Shown: piece after piece, positions 37,367-44,970 of the stretch
Numbering within the stretch: position 1 is the first letter of the stretch
Layout: each line of letters opens with the position of its first letter
DNA from: Pirellulaceae bacterium
GTDB lineage: Bacteria > Planctomycetota > Planctomycetia > Pirellulales > Pirellulaceae
Assembly (NCBI GenBank): GCA_024102795.1
Contig: JAGFJK010000062.1
Location: 1 to 50,430 of the forward strand
DNA: 50,430 nt
Reading direction: 5' to 3'
Program-made: the position numbers and the translations under genes
Notes under the pieces: model-generated
What the model saw: the letters and a program-made list of their open reading frames with translations, nothing else
Told to the model about the DNA's origin: nothing
Databases searched by the model: none

Positions 37367-38146
37367 ATGCGACCTTGGATTCTGGCGGAAACGAACTACG
37401 GCGTGACGAAGGAGCTGCGGTATGAGGTCGCCGTGTTGCCGCTGGGGGCGACCGAGCCGCACAATCTGCATCTGCCGTACGGGACGGACATGTTCGAGGC
37501 GCAAACGGTGGGCGAGCAGATTTGCGAAGCGGCCTGGCAACAAGGGGCCAAGGTGGTGCTGCTGCCCACGCTGCCCTACGGCACGGAAACCAACATGCGG
37601 CGGTTTCCGCTGGCGATCAACGTGAACCCTTCGACCCTGCAGCGGCTGATCGGCGATATTGTCGCGTCGCTGGTGCAAAGCGGCATCCGCAAGATTGTGC
37701 TGCTGAACAGTCACGGGGGCAACGATCTGAAGCCCGTGCTGCGGGAACTGCATGGGCAGACACCCGCTCAGTTGTTCCTGTGCAACTGGTACCAGGTGTT
37801 GGGGCAGGCCTATCAGGAACTGTTCGTACAGCCGGAGGACCATGCGGGCGAGATGGAGACGTCGTTCGCGCTGGCCTGGTTTCCGCACCTGGTCGCGCGG
37901 CGCGACGACGGGACGCTGGCGGCCGACGAGGGCCGGTCGGCGATCACTCGTTTCGACGCGATCAACCAAGGCTGGGTCTCGATCGCGCGGCCCTGGCACC
38001 TGCTGACCACCAACACCGGTTCGGGCAACCCGCACGCGGCCACCGCGGACAAGGGCCGGCGACTGCTGCGGGCGCTGGTGGAGCGGCTGAGTCCGTTTCT
38101 GGTCGAACTGGCGGCAGCCGAGCTGGACGAGCGGTTCCCGTATTGA
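37367..38146 (+). CDS. creatininase family protein
   Basis: 259 residues; ATG 37367 has GGAGG 6 bases upstream. Metal ligands of the family are visible: GATEPHNLHLPYGTD (Glu, His, Asp), LLNSHGGND (His) and DHAGEMETS (Glu). The fold is that of creatinine amidohydrolase, but most family members act on other cyclic amides or cofactor precursors such as mycofactocin or riboflavin-derived compounds. No such pathway is visible here. It lies 129 bases downstream of the DUF1570-LRR gene. Confidence 0.9.
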   Translation: MRPWILAETNYGVTKELRYEVAVLPLGATEPHNLHLPYGTDMFEAQTVGEQICEAAWQQGAKVVLLPTLPYGTETNMRRFPLAINVNPSTLQRLIGDIVASLVQSGIRKIVLLNSHGGNDLKPVLRELHGQTPAQLFLCNWYQVLGQAYQELFVQPEDHAGEMETSFALAWFPHLVARRDDGTLAADEGRSAITRFDAINQGWVSIARPWHLLTTNTGSGNPHAATADKGRRLLRALVERLSPFLVELAAAELDERFPY

Positions 38147-38743
38147 GCCCAATTGACCTCTGGGGTCGATTTGGCAGGATGGGGAACTCCGGCAAAGCAG
38201 TCATCACGCTTCGCGTGGCCTGCTAAAAACAGGGTGGTTTTGGTCGAGTAGTTGGGGTTTGTCGATCGGACTACTTATGTTCCGCACCTATGTTGGAGCT
38301 AAATAACCGCGTAAGCCGCCGAACTCCTTCTGGCCCCCTCCCCCGGCTTCGAGATCGTGCAGCTTTTAAGTTGTTTTGCCGAGCGAATTTGGCGTTACAA
38401 CCGAGCGGTACTTAGAAGGCCTCCACTTCGGCGAGCGCCCCCCTTGATATCCCTCTGGCCCCCTCCCCGGCTTCCGGGGAGGGCTGGGGAGGGGCCTGCG
38501 GGGTTCGAGCGGACAACCATGGGATACCGTTGACCTCTGGGGTCGATTTGGCAGGATGGGGAAAATGCCATCTCTCCCGGCTGCCCATCTACTTTTTAGC
38601 AGGCCACCGGTAGGGTGATGCGCTGGTTCGCGACTGGAAAGAGCGGCGGTGGCGGGTGTTACGTCCTAGACTTTACTCTCATGGCAGTTCGGGTATCATT
38701 GTCCGTTTGCCACGTGCCGTGGCCTGACGCATGGAAGCCTGAT
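38147..38743. repeat. gene-free region with repeat families R2 and R3
   Basis: 597 bases between the creatininase gene and tRNA-Met. R2 copies are at 38152-38185 and 38529-38562, a full R3 hairpin at 38458-38499 and a truncated R3 at about 38330-38349. The central part is enclosed by 15-base terminal inverted repeats, listed separately. No coding frame is supported. Confidence 0.75.
38215..38607. mobile_element. MITE-like element with 15-base perfect terminal inverted repeats
   Basis: GTGGCCTGCTAAAAA at 38215-38229 is matched exactly by its reverse complement at 38593-38607. The 393-base interior has no ORF of note and contains the R3 repeats and one R2 copy. No clear target duplication is visible at the edges. 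It could be a non-autonomous transposable element or a nested set of repeats. Confidence 0.6.
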
Positions 38744-38817
38744 GGCGGAGTAGCTCAGTTGGTTAGAGCAGCGGAATCATAATCCGCGTGTCGGGGGTTC
38801 GAGTCCCTCCTCCGCTA
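38744..38817 (+). tRNA. tRNA-Met (CAU anticodon, elongator type)
   Basis: A complete cloverleaf can be drawn: acceptor GGCGGAG with CTCCGCT (first pair G-U), D-arm GCTC/GAGC, anticodon stem GCGGA/TCCGC around loop ATCATAA (anticodon CAT), T-arm GGGGG/CCCTC with loop TTCGAGT, discriminator A at 38817. CCA is not encoded. The anticodon stem lacks the three G-C pairs of initiator tRNA, so elongator Met is favoured; tRNA-Ile2 with lysidine is the alternative. It marks the left edge of the accessory region. Confidence 0.93.
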
Positions 38818-38965
38818 CTTTCGCCCCCCTTCGCACCGCGTCGCACCGGGCCGCCTAAGTCGGCAAGTCGCAACGGGTTCGGTTCTGTCCGTTCCCCGCA
38901 GGTCGTTTTCAGCACGCCACGTCGCACTGGCTCGGCCACTACCCGGGCCGCCTGGCAAGGGTTCG

Positions 38966-39202
38966 GTGGCAACGAGGATTCCGGCCGTCAGGACTTGCGC
39001 GATGGTCCCTCGCGATCATTCTGGAATGGGGGCGCCAGCGCCGCTTCAGGTCGAAAGAGTACCGCGTGGCGCTCGGCGAGCGGAGTGGGTGAACGGGAAC
39101 GCTCGGCCATTGTTGGATGGAGTACACTACTTCCAGGTTGTGTTTACGCTGCCGGCGGATCTGTCGTCGCTGGCGTTGGGGAATCGCCGGGCGAGCCATT
39201 TG
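38966..39202 (+). pseudogene. IS91-family transposase remnant
   Basis: The translation holds LLDGVHYFQVVFTLPADLSSLALGNRR, which matches the segment after the zinc-finger of IS91/IS801-type transposases (HYFHVVFTLP then LALxNRR). Neither the upstream Cys motif nor the catalytic HUH and Tyr parts can be read in frame, and the similarity stops where repeat R8 begins at about 39203. A decayed fragment only. Confidence 0.6.
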
Positions 39203-39350
39203 GTACCGGCTCCGAAATCCCTTGAGACCACCAGTCTCCGGCGAATAGAATTCGCGTAGTCAGTGGCGCGGGGCCGGTGGGCGGGCGACAAAGTTCAACG
39301 CTGATCTATCCGTCCGCATCCTGCCGCCGGATAGATCGCAATTCGTTTCG
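39203..39350. repeat. repeat R8, copy 1, with attC-like hairpin
   Basis: About 148 bases, closely similar to 41453-41603. The right part has perfect 10-base arms GATCTATCCG (39303-39312) and CGGATAGATC (39328-39337), with GTTCAAC to the left and CGTT to the right. Identity between copies ends at that CGTT. This arrangement resembles an integron attC site, or the hairpin end of an IS91-like element. The antitoxin gene starts 94 bases on. Confidence 0.7.
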
Positions 39351-39443
39351 TTTCCTTATCGGATCGAACGCTGCTTGTTGTCTGGCTGGAGTCTTGATTG
39401 CCCGGATGCCTACCTGAGGCTGGAGTATTGCTGGAGGTAGATC

Positions 39444-39662
39444 GTGACGCTGGAATCACTTATTGGCGGGCTTACCCGCGACGAGCAAATCGTCGCGATG
39501 GAACTTCTCTGGAAGCGGCTGACGACCGAGAATCCTGCGGTTTCGCCACCCGACTGGCATCGAAGTGTCGTTGCAGAACGTGTGGCGGCAATTGAAAGCA
39601 GGAGCGAAGCACTTGCTGATTGGGCCGAGGCAAAGAAGCGGCTTGCGGATCGCCTTCAGTGA
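39444..39662 (+). CDS. addiction-module antitoxin component (CHP02574-like)
   Basis: 72 residues from GTG 39444, with GGAGG 6 bases upstream. The sequence fits the short family of putative addiction-module components usually paired with ParE/RelE toxins: LTRDEQIVAMELLWKRL at the start, WHRSVVAERVAAIESR in the middle and AEAKKRLADRL at the end. No RelE/ParE toxin follows. Instead a DUF4926 gene starts five bases after its stop, so it is an orphan antitoxin or works with that protein. Confidence 0.75.
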   Translation: MTLESLIGGLTRDEQIVAMELLWKRLTTENPAVSPPDWHRSVVAERVAAIESRSEALADWAEAKKRLADRLQ

Positions 39663-39667
39663 AGATA

Positions 39668-39892
39668 ATGGTTGCTGAACATTCCCTCGTCCTACTTGAT
39701 TGCGACCCGCCTCATGAAGAACTCAAACGTGGGGACGTGGGAACCGTGGTGCACGTTTACAAAGGTGGCCGTGGATACGAGGTTGAATTCGTCGACGGTG
39801 TCGGGCGGACCGTGGCGCTGATCACCGTTGGTGCTAACGATGCACGGCCAATTGCGGCGGGCGAGCTGCTCGATGCTCGACGCACTGCGTAG
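39668..39892 (+). CDS. DUF4926 small protein
   Basis: 74 residues from ATG 39668, five bases after the upstream stop. Matches DUF4926 in pattern: HSLVLLDCDPPHEELKRGDVGTVVHVY, then YEVEFVDGVGRTVALITV and ARPI. Proteins of this type are small beta-barrel-like domains often seen beside toxin-antitoxin genes; activity is unknown. It is probably co-translated with the antitoxin-like gene. A strong hairpin (repeat R6) follows within 20 bases. Confidence 0.82.
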   Translation: MVAEHSLVLLDCDPPHEELKRGDVGTVVHVYKGGRGYEVEFVDGVGRTVALITVGANDARPIAAGELLDARRTA

Positions 39893-39905
39893 ATGGCTGA
39901 AATCA

Positions 39906-39988
39906 GGTAGCCGGGCGGGTTTCCCCGCCCGGCCCCCACGCCACCTGGCATGCGGGTCTGGACCAAGCGGTTCGACGAAGGGGAGCAA
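39906..39988. repeat. repeat R6, copy 1, with strong hairpin
   Basis: 83 bases, with about six differences from 42031-42113. Begins with a perfect hairpin GCCGGGCGGG-TTTC-CCCGCCCGGC (39910-39933) and ends CGGTTCGACGAAGGGGAG. It lies 14 bases after the DUF4926 stop and could end transcription, though no T-run follows. The end resembles sequence near group II intron ORFs, but no intron or reverse transcriptase is present. Confidence 0.8.
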
Positions 39989-40033
39989 GCTGCGACCAGA
40001 AAGTCTTCAGGCTGAGTAGTCCTTGTTCTTGCG

Positions 40034-40139
40034 GCCGGGCGTTGGTCAGACCGACACCCGTGGCGATGGACTTGGCCATGTGCCAGGGGCCTTTCCGAAT
40101 GCGGGCGTGACGGATGGCTGGCCGCCGGGGAACGCCGAG
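40034..40139. repeat. repeat R7, copy 1
   Basis: 106 bases, matching 41242-41347 at 104 positions. The ends are short inverted repeats (GGCGTT and AACGCC). No coding frame shared by both copies is convincing. Confidence 0.9.
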
Positions 40140-40254
40140 GAGAATCGTCAAAAGATGCATTTACGAACCCAACTGTTGACGCTTCGAGCACAATGAGTCC
40201 GGGCGCACATCGAAAGACAGCGAACTAACGGATGCACGCGAGGCGTCGGTCGCG

Positions 40255-40701
40255 TTGGTTGATTATGGCTGGATCACTTTCGCCGCCTGGCGACCGTTAG
40301 CGTTCGACGACTGCATGTGGAAAGTGGCTCGACATGCCATGTGGATGTTGCTGATCCCACTTGTCGCGACTGCGATCGGCCAGGCGGGGCTGGCCGTCGT
40401 CTGTTTTCGACGGTATCCGCGTGCGAGAATTCCCGCGGCGTCGCTCGCGTGCCTCACTTTGGGCTACCTGCTTTCTGCCACGTTGGGATACGATTGCCTC
40501 CTCGCACTCCATCGACCGTCCAGCTTTGACCCGCTGAGCGACTGGGTCGACTTGCTCATTCAGCAAATCATCGTGACCGGAAGCCTCTTCGCCGCTGCTT
40601 GTGCTGCGAACATCTGGCTGGCGTTCTCAATCCCTGTGGACGCGAACGCCAAACGGCGAGTCACGATGGTTGACGCGGACGCTTCGCGTCCGGTAACGTG
40701 A
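40255..40701 (+). CDS. small integral membrane protein of unknown function
   Basis: Up to 148 residues from TTG 40255; ATG 40315 would give 128 residues and retain all helices. Hydrophobic stretches suggest three or four membrane helices (MLLIPLVATAIGQAGLAVVCF, SLACLTLGYLLSATLGY, QIIVTGSLFAAACAANIWLAF). No family recognised. It lies in the co-directional cassette region between R7 and brnT, with only 43 bases to the latter. Confidence 0.6.
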   Translation: MVDYGWITFAAWRPLAFDDCMWKVARHAMWMLLIPLVATAIGQAGLAVVCFRRYPRARIPAASLACLTLGYLLSATLGYDCLLALHRPSSFDPLSDWVDLLIQQIIVTGSLFAAACAANIWLAFSIPVDANAKRRVTMVDADASRPVT

Positions 40702-40744
40702 CGGTGGCCGGATCGATACATGCGTCGAAAGGACCGGGTGCAAC

Positions 40745-41026
40745 ATGGGCTTGGCCTTTGAGTGGGACGAAGACAAGGCCGAGGCGAACGAACGCAAGCA
40801 TGGCGTCACATTTGAAGAGGCCAGTACGGTGTTCGCCGATCCACTGTCGCTAACGATCTACGATCCGATCCACTCGGATGACGAAGACCGCTACATCACC
40901 CTGGGAGAATCGCAGCGGGGGCGTCTGCTGGTGGTGGTATTCACCGATCGGGATGATCGAATACGGATCATCAGTTCGCGGGTCACGACCCGCAGAGAGA
41001 GGAAAGACTATGAAAAAGGCCGTTAA
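40745..41026 (+). CDS. brnT: BrnT-family ribonuclease toxin
   Basis: 93 residues, normal for BrnT (DUF497). Characteristic features: FEWDEDKAEANERKHGVTFEEASTVF, an ADPLSLTIYDP segment, DRYITLGES, and a C-terminal RIISSRVTTRRERKDYE that supplies the Arg and Lys/Glu residues near the active site. Members cut RNA and stop translation. The stop overlaps the antitoxin start by 17 bases, the usual BrnTA layout. In a mobile region such modules help keep the DNA in the population. Confidence 0.92.
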   Translation: MGLAFEWDEDKAEANERKHGVTFEEASTVFADPLSLTIYDPIHSDDEDRYITLGESQRGRLLVVVFTDRDDRIRIISSRVTTRRERKDYEKGR

Positions 41027-41234
41027 GAAGACAAAGTCGCCCGAAATGCTCGATGAGTACGACTTCAGCAAAGGCGTTCGCGGTAAGTACGCGAAACGGT
41101 ATGCCGAGGGTACGAACATTGTCCTCTTGGCTCCCGATGTAGCCGAGTTTTTTCCCGATTCCGAATCGGTCAACGCTGCCCTGCGCGCACTCGTAGGCGT
41201 AGCCCAAAAAAACGTCAAGAAGGCGACTGTTTGA
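41010..41234 (+). CDS. brnA: BrnA-like antitoxin
   Basis: 74 residues from ATG 41010, inside the end of brnT, with a purine-rich AGAGAGGAAAG ribosome site. The sequence DEYDFSKGVRGKYAKRYAEG followed by NIVLLAPDVAEFFPDSESVNAALRAL matches the antitoxin type found with BrnT toxins; the C-terminal half is a ribbon-helix-helix DNA-binding segment expected to repress the operon. Repeat R7 copy 2 begins eight bases after its stop. Confidence 0.88.
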   Translation: MKKAVKKTKSPEMLDEYDFSKGVRGKYAKRYAEGTNIVLLAPDVAEFFPDSESVNAALRALVGVAQKNVKKATV

Positions 41235-41241
41235 ACCGGCT

Positions 41242-41347
41242 GCCGGGCGTTGGTCAGACCGCCACCCGTGGCGATGGACTTGGCCATGTGCCAGGGGCCT
41301 TTCCGACTGCGGGCGTGACGGATGGCTGGCCGCCGGGGAACGCCGAG
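41242..41347. repeat. repeat R7, copy 2
   Basis: 104 of 106 bases identical to 40034-40139 in the same orientation. Such identity 1.2 kb apart implies recent duplication or gene conversion. Confidence 0.9.
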
Positions 41348-41452
41348 TCGAATGAGTTCCCGGCGGCGCGTGCGGGCCTGCCGCCAGCGCTTTCAGTAGC
41401 ACATCCGCGGGCGAAGCTGGCGCGACATCCTGAATTCGCCGGTCGCTCACGT

Positions 41453-41603
41453 CAGGTACCGGCCCCGAAATTCCTTGCGACCACCAGTCCCCGGCGGATA
41501 GAATTCGCATGGTCCGCGCCGCGGCGCCGGTGGGCGGGCGACAAAGTTCAACGCTGATCTATCCGTCCGCATCCTGCCGCCGGATAGATCGCAATTCGTT
41601 CGG
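41453..41603. repeat. repeat R8, copy 2, with attC-like hairpin
   Basis: Second copy of 39203-39350 in the same orientation. The last 60 bases are identical between copies up to CGTT: GTTCAAC, then arms GATCTATCCG (41556-41565) and CGGATAGATC (41581-41590), then CGTTCGGC. The left arm fits the RYYYAAC box of attC exactly; the right box GTTCGGC departs from GTTRRRY at one base. The VOC gene starts about 20 bases on. Confidence 0.72.
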
Positions 41604-41623
41604 CAGCACAAGAGATCACCGCT

Positions 41624-42073
41624 ATGAAGCCTCCAGAACTTCGTGAGCTGTGCCCGTTGATCCAAGTGTTCGACATGCCCGTATCGCTGGCCTTCTATCG
41701 GGATATTCTCGGATTTGAAATCGTCCAGCAATCGTCCCCAGGTGACAATTGCGACTGGGTGTGGCTTAAACGTGACGCCGCAGAACTGATGCTCAACACA
41801 ATGTTCGAGTCGGATTCACGACCGGCGTATCCCGATGAGGTGCGTTACAAGAACCACGGCGATACGGGGTTGTTCATCGGAACTCCTAACGTCGATGCAA
41901 TGTACGAGTTCCTTACTCACCGCTTGATTGCCTCCGAGCCTCCCGTCGTCAGACCGTATGGTATGAAGCAGCTATACGTGAAAGATCCCGACGGGTACGT
42001 CATCTGTTTCCAGTGGACGGCTGCCGATCGGGTAGCCGGGCCGGTTTCCCCGCCCGGCCCCCACACCACCTAG
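41624..42073 (+). CDS. VOC (glyoxalase/bleomycin-resistance fold) protein
   Basis: 149 residues. Typical vicinal-oxygen-chelate pattern: LCPLIQVFDMPVSLAFYRDILGFEIV, WVWLKRDAAELMLNTMF, then the second half ending QLYVKDPDGYVICFQW, where KDPDG and the C-terminal strand mark the fold. The normal end would be near QWTA; the last dozen residues (RVAGPVSPPGPHTT) and the stop come from repeat R6, so the repeat replaced or extended the original end. Substrate unknown. It starts just after R8. Confidence 0.88.
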   Translation: MKPPELRELCPLIQVFDMPVSLAFYRDILGFEIVQQSSPGDNCDWVWLKRDAAELMLNTMFESDSRPAYPDEVRYKNHGDTGLFIGTPNVDAMYEFLTHRLIASEPPVVRPYGMKQLYVKDPDGYVICFQWTAADRVAGPVSPPGPHTT

Positions 42074-42113
42074 CATGCGGGTCCGCACCAGGCGGTTCGA
42101 CGAAGGGGAGCAA
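42031..42113. repeat. repeat R6, copy 2, overlapping the VOC gene end
   Basis: About 77 of 83 bases match 39906-39988, same orientation. The hairpin is GCCGGGCCGG-TTTC-CCCGCCCGGC, one arm base changed, so slightly weaker. It provides the stop codon of the VOC gene. Confidence 0.8.
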
Positions 42114-42185
42114 TTCGCGGCGTGATCGAGTACGATGCGCAGGTGTCGAACATCTGTTGATTGTGTTTCGAGGCATCGCGAGACG

Positions 42186-43037
42186 ATGATGGAACGCCGT
42201 TTATTCCTGGCGCAAACCTTGTGCTGTCTCCCGGCTGCGCTAGCTGGATGCGGGGCGCGTGACGTCACAGATTCACACAGGGAAGTCGAAAGGGCAGCAT
42301 CCGAAGCCAATCCGAACGGCCCAGCCAATGACGACTCACCGAGACGAGAACTCCCGGCCGAAATCGACCTGCAAGCAATCCGCGTCAGGAACTTAAGCAT
42401 ACTCACGAACCTTGGATTTCGAGTTGCCGACAACCTGCCGCTGTGCACGCAGACGACGCTCCGGCCCGTCGAAGAAATAGGGATTCGGTTGATGGCTTTG
42501 GATGCGGTTTATACTTGGGCCTACGCGATCGAAGAAAAGGCGTCCAGCGAGCGTCTTCGTGCATACGCGGATCGCAATGGCCTCTGGGACGCGATGACCG
42601 AGGAAGATTGTGAAGTCTTTCAGATGCCAAGGGATCAAGCTCGGCGCGACTTCGGCGGGACGGTCGGCTGGTGCCTGGAAAACATGTGGCCCCTGGCGTG
42701 GGCCCTGGGATTTGATTCCGAGCCGCCGCTGTCCAGTGATTCCATCCCTGATGCCATCGCCAACTCGCTGATCATGCAGTTCATGCCCAAGCTCGACGCC
42801 ACGCTCGAAGACTTCATCGACAAGGCACGACTGCGAGAGTCGGCCAAAGTGGTTTCACTACATGATCTTTACTATTGTGCCCACAATGCCGTCCGCAGCG
42901 CCCAGTTGGGTCGTGAGACAGTACCAAAGGGATTTGATGTCCTGGTTGGGGGACGTTCGGTCCAAGAGCGCCGTCACGCGCTAACTTGGATCCTTTCTCC
43001 GGGCGTTGCCTGGGATGACACGGACCTGAGCACATGA
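42186..43037 (+). CDS. DUF4272 lipoprotein
   Basis: 283 residues from ATG 42186 (a second ATG follows directly). A signal peptide with lipobox is clear: RRLFLAQTLCCLPAALAGCGARD, cut before the Cys. After a polar linker the DUF4272 domain appears: IRVRNLSILTNLGFRVADNLP, LRPVEEIGIRLMALDAVYTWAY, GWCLENMWPLAWALGFD, SKVVSLHDLYYCAHNAVR-like (AKVVSLHDLYYCAHNAVRSAQ) and LTWILSPGVAWDD. Most DUF4272 proteins are cytosolic, so a lipoprotein form is uncommon. Function unknown. Last of the plus-strand run in the cassette region. Confidence 0.85.
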   Translation: MMERRLFLAQTLCCLPAALAGCGARDVTDSHREVERAASEANPNGPANDDSPRRELPAEIDLQAIRVRNLSILTNLGFRVADNLPLCTQTTLRPVEEIGIRLMALDAVYTWAYAIEEKASSERLRAYADRNGLWDAMTEEDCEVFQMPRDQARRDFGGTVGWCLENMWPLAWALGFDSEPPLSSDSIPDAIANSLIMQFMPKLDATLEDFIDKARLRESAKVVSLHDLYYCAHNAVRSAQLGRETVPKGFDVLVGGRSVQERRHALTWILSPGVAWDDTDLST

Positions 43038-43062
43038 TTGGCCGGCGGGATTCGCGGGCCAC

Positions 43063-44673
43063 TCAGCCAGCGGACAACGGCGCGAACTGACGCACCAGTT
43101 GCTTGCCGCTCAGCAGCCCGTCGACCGCGGCGCTGACGATCCCGCCCGCGAAGCCGGCCCCTTCGCCCACGGGATAGAGGCCCCGGCAAGCCGGCGATTG
43201 CCGCGACTCCAGGTCGCGTTCGATGCGAATCGGTGAACTGCCCCGCATCTCCGGACCCAGCAGCGTGGCATGCGGCAGAAAATCGCCTCGCCACTTGCGA
43301 TCCATCACCGGCAGCCCCGCACGGATGGCCGAGATCACCACGGGCGGCAGGATCGCATCCAGATTCATCGACCTGGTGCCGCGCTGGTAGGAACTCGCCA
43401 GCCGTTGCTCGCGGGGCGGAGTGCGACCGGCCAGAAAATCGCCCGCCGTCTGGATCGGCGCGAAGTAGTTGCCTCCCGCCAGTTCGAAGGCAACCCGTTC
43501 ATACCGGCGCTGCAGCTCCATTCCCGCCAAAACGTGATCGCCGCCAAACTCGTGCGGTTCCAACGTCACCATGATTCCGCTGTTGGCATAGCGCGTGTTG
43601 TGCCGCGAGTTGCTCATCCCGTTGGTCGCGATGCAGCCCGGTTCCGAGACGCTGGGAATCGTGATTCCGCCGGCGCACATGCAAAACGAGTACACGTCCC
43701 GCTCGCCGCGCGCCGTCAACGTGTAATCGGCCGCTCCCAACAGTTCGACATACTCCGCTCGCCCGTACTTGTGCCGGTTCACCTGGTCCTGCGGCTGCTC
43801 GATCCGCAAGCCCAATTGAAAGGCCTTGGGCCGCAGGGGAATACCCGCGGCCAGCAGCATCTGGTAGGTGTCGCGCGCGCTGTGCCCGATGGCCAGCACC
43901 GCCTGCGTCGTCGGCAGGTAACCGCTGGACGTGTGCAGGCCCCGCAACCGGCCGTCGGCGATGTCCAAGCCTTCCAGCCGACAGCCGAAACGATACTCGC
44001 CGCCCATCTGCTCGATCCGGCGGCGGAAATTCCGCACGATCAACGGCAACCGGTTGCTGCCCAGGTGCGGACGCTGTTCGTACAACAACGACGACTTGCC
44101 GCCGCACTCCACGATCCGCTCCAGCACCCAGTCCACATCCGGTCCACTCAGGCGGCAGGTCAATTTGCCGTCGCTGAAGGTTCCGGCGCCGCCTTCGCCA
44201 AACAAGTAGTTGTTCTCCGGATCGTGTTCACCTCCGCTATCAAACGTGCGAATGGCCGATACCCGCTGCTTGACCGGTTGACCGCGCTCCAGGATCAGCG
44301 GCTGGTAGCCCTTGAGCGCCAGATAGTAGGCCGCCAGCAGTCCGGCCGGCCCGGAACCGATGACCACCGGCCGGTGCTCCAATCGCTCCACGCCCGGCTC
44401 CACCTGCTCGTAAGGCGGCGGAACGAACAGTTCAACTTCGGCCGGCTTCCTGGCCAGAACCCGCTTTACCAGGTTCTCCTCGGGCAGATCGACCAGCACC
44501 GTGTAGACGAATCTCAAGTCGAAACGGGACCGCGCATCAAGACTCTTCCGCAGGATCCGCCAGCGGGTAATGTCCGCTTCCCCCAACTGCAGCCTGTGAG
44601 CCAATCGGCGCGGCAGGTCGGACTCCGGTTCAGCGACACCGGTCCTCAGATTGACAATCCGCAACGTGGGCAT
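43063..44673 (-). CDS. FAD-dependent dehydrogenase (COG2509 type)
   Basis: 536 residues. An N-terminal alpha/beta domain (WRILRKSLDARSR, FVYTVLVDL) precedes the FAD fold: VVIGSGPAGLLAAYYLALKGYQPLILERG. Further family motifs: YLFGEGGAGTFSDGKLTCR, VLAIGHSARDTYQMLLAAGI, YSFCMCAGG, NGMSNSRHNTRYANSGIMV and the C-terminal LYPVGEGAGFAGGIVSAAVDGLL. This large oxidoreductase is widespread in bacteria but its substrate is not known. The start lies 18 bases from a terminal-inverted-repeat element, which could affect its promoter. Confidence 0.92.
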   Translation of the reverse strand: MPTLRIVNLRTGVAEPESDLPRRLAHRLQLGEADITRWRILRKSLDARSRFDLRFVYTVLVDLPEENLVKRVLARKPAEVELFVPPPYEQVEPGVERLEHRPVVIGSGPAGLLAAYYLALKGYQPLILERGQPVKQRVSAIRTFDSGGEHDPENNYLFGEGGAGTFSDGKLTCRLSGPDVDWVLERIVECGGKSSLLYEQRPHLGSNRLPLIVRNFRRRIEQMGGEYRFGCRLEGLDIADGRLRGLHTSSGYLPTTQAVLAIGHSARDTYQMLLAAGIPLRPKAFQLGLRIEQPQDQVNRHKYGRAEYVELLGAADYTLTARGERDVYSFCMCAGGITIPSVSEPGCIATNGMSNSRHNTRYANSGIMVTLEPHEFGGDHVLAGMELQRRYERVAFELAGGNYFAPIQTAGDFLAGRTPPREQRLASSYQRGTRSMNLDAILPPVVISAIRAGLPVMDRKWRGDFLPHATLLGPEMRGSSPIRIERDLESRQSPACRGLYPVGEGAGFAGGIVSAAVDGLLSGKQLVRQFAPLSAG

Positions 44674-44690
44674 GGTGGCTAGGTGTGGAC

Positions 44691-44970
44691 GAAATGTCCT
44701 CTGACGGCATTTTGGAGAGTTGCGTTAACTTGGCAAGATGGATTGAACTTGCCACCGGCGGTGGGCACCCTTCGCGGTGAGCATTGTGAGCGTCGCGGCA
44801 GTTTTCTCATGAGTACGGGCGTTGCGACACCGCACCTGGGCGTTGTCTGCGGGCTTCGAACAGTTAAACGACCGACGATCGATGGCAGCCGCTGATAGAC
44901 CTCGACGAACAGCAACACCCCAGACTCCGCAGCCAACGGCGCCTTCCAAAATGTCGTCAGAGGACATTTC
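44691..44970. mobile_element. MITE-like element (family R9) with about 24-base terminal inverted repeats
   Basis: The left end at 44691 reads GAAATGTCCTCTGACGGCAT and continues TTTGG; the right end, 44946-44970, is its inverse with one change. The element is 280 bases with no supported gene. A third copy of the left end, in the same orientation, lies at 45291-45337 with 43 of 47 bases matching. The right end overlaps the 3' end of the neighbouring hypothetical gene and supplies its stop. Confidence 0.7.

Larger units (their letters stand above)
39893..40254. other. gene-free spacer carrying repeats R6 and R7
   Basis: 362 bases with no supported gene. It is mostly repeat R6 copy 1 and R7 copy 1, followed by about 115 unique bases. 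Confidence 0.7.
41235..41623. other. gene-free spacer carrying repeats R7 and R8
   Basis: 389 bases without a supported gene, consisting of R7 copy 2, about 105 bases of other sequence and R8 copy 2. Confidence 0.7.

Noticed and set aside
39906..39988. Group II intron remnant
   Set aside because: The CGGTTCGACGA end is suggestive, but there is no reverse transcriptase, domain V or intron boundary; treated as repeat R6.
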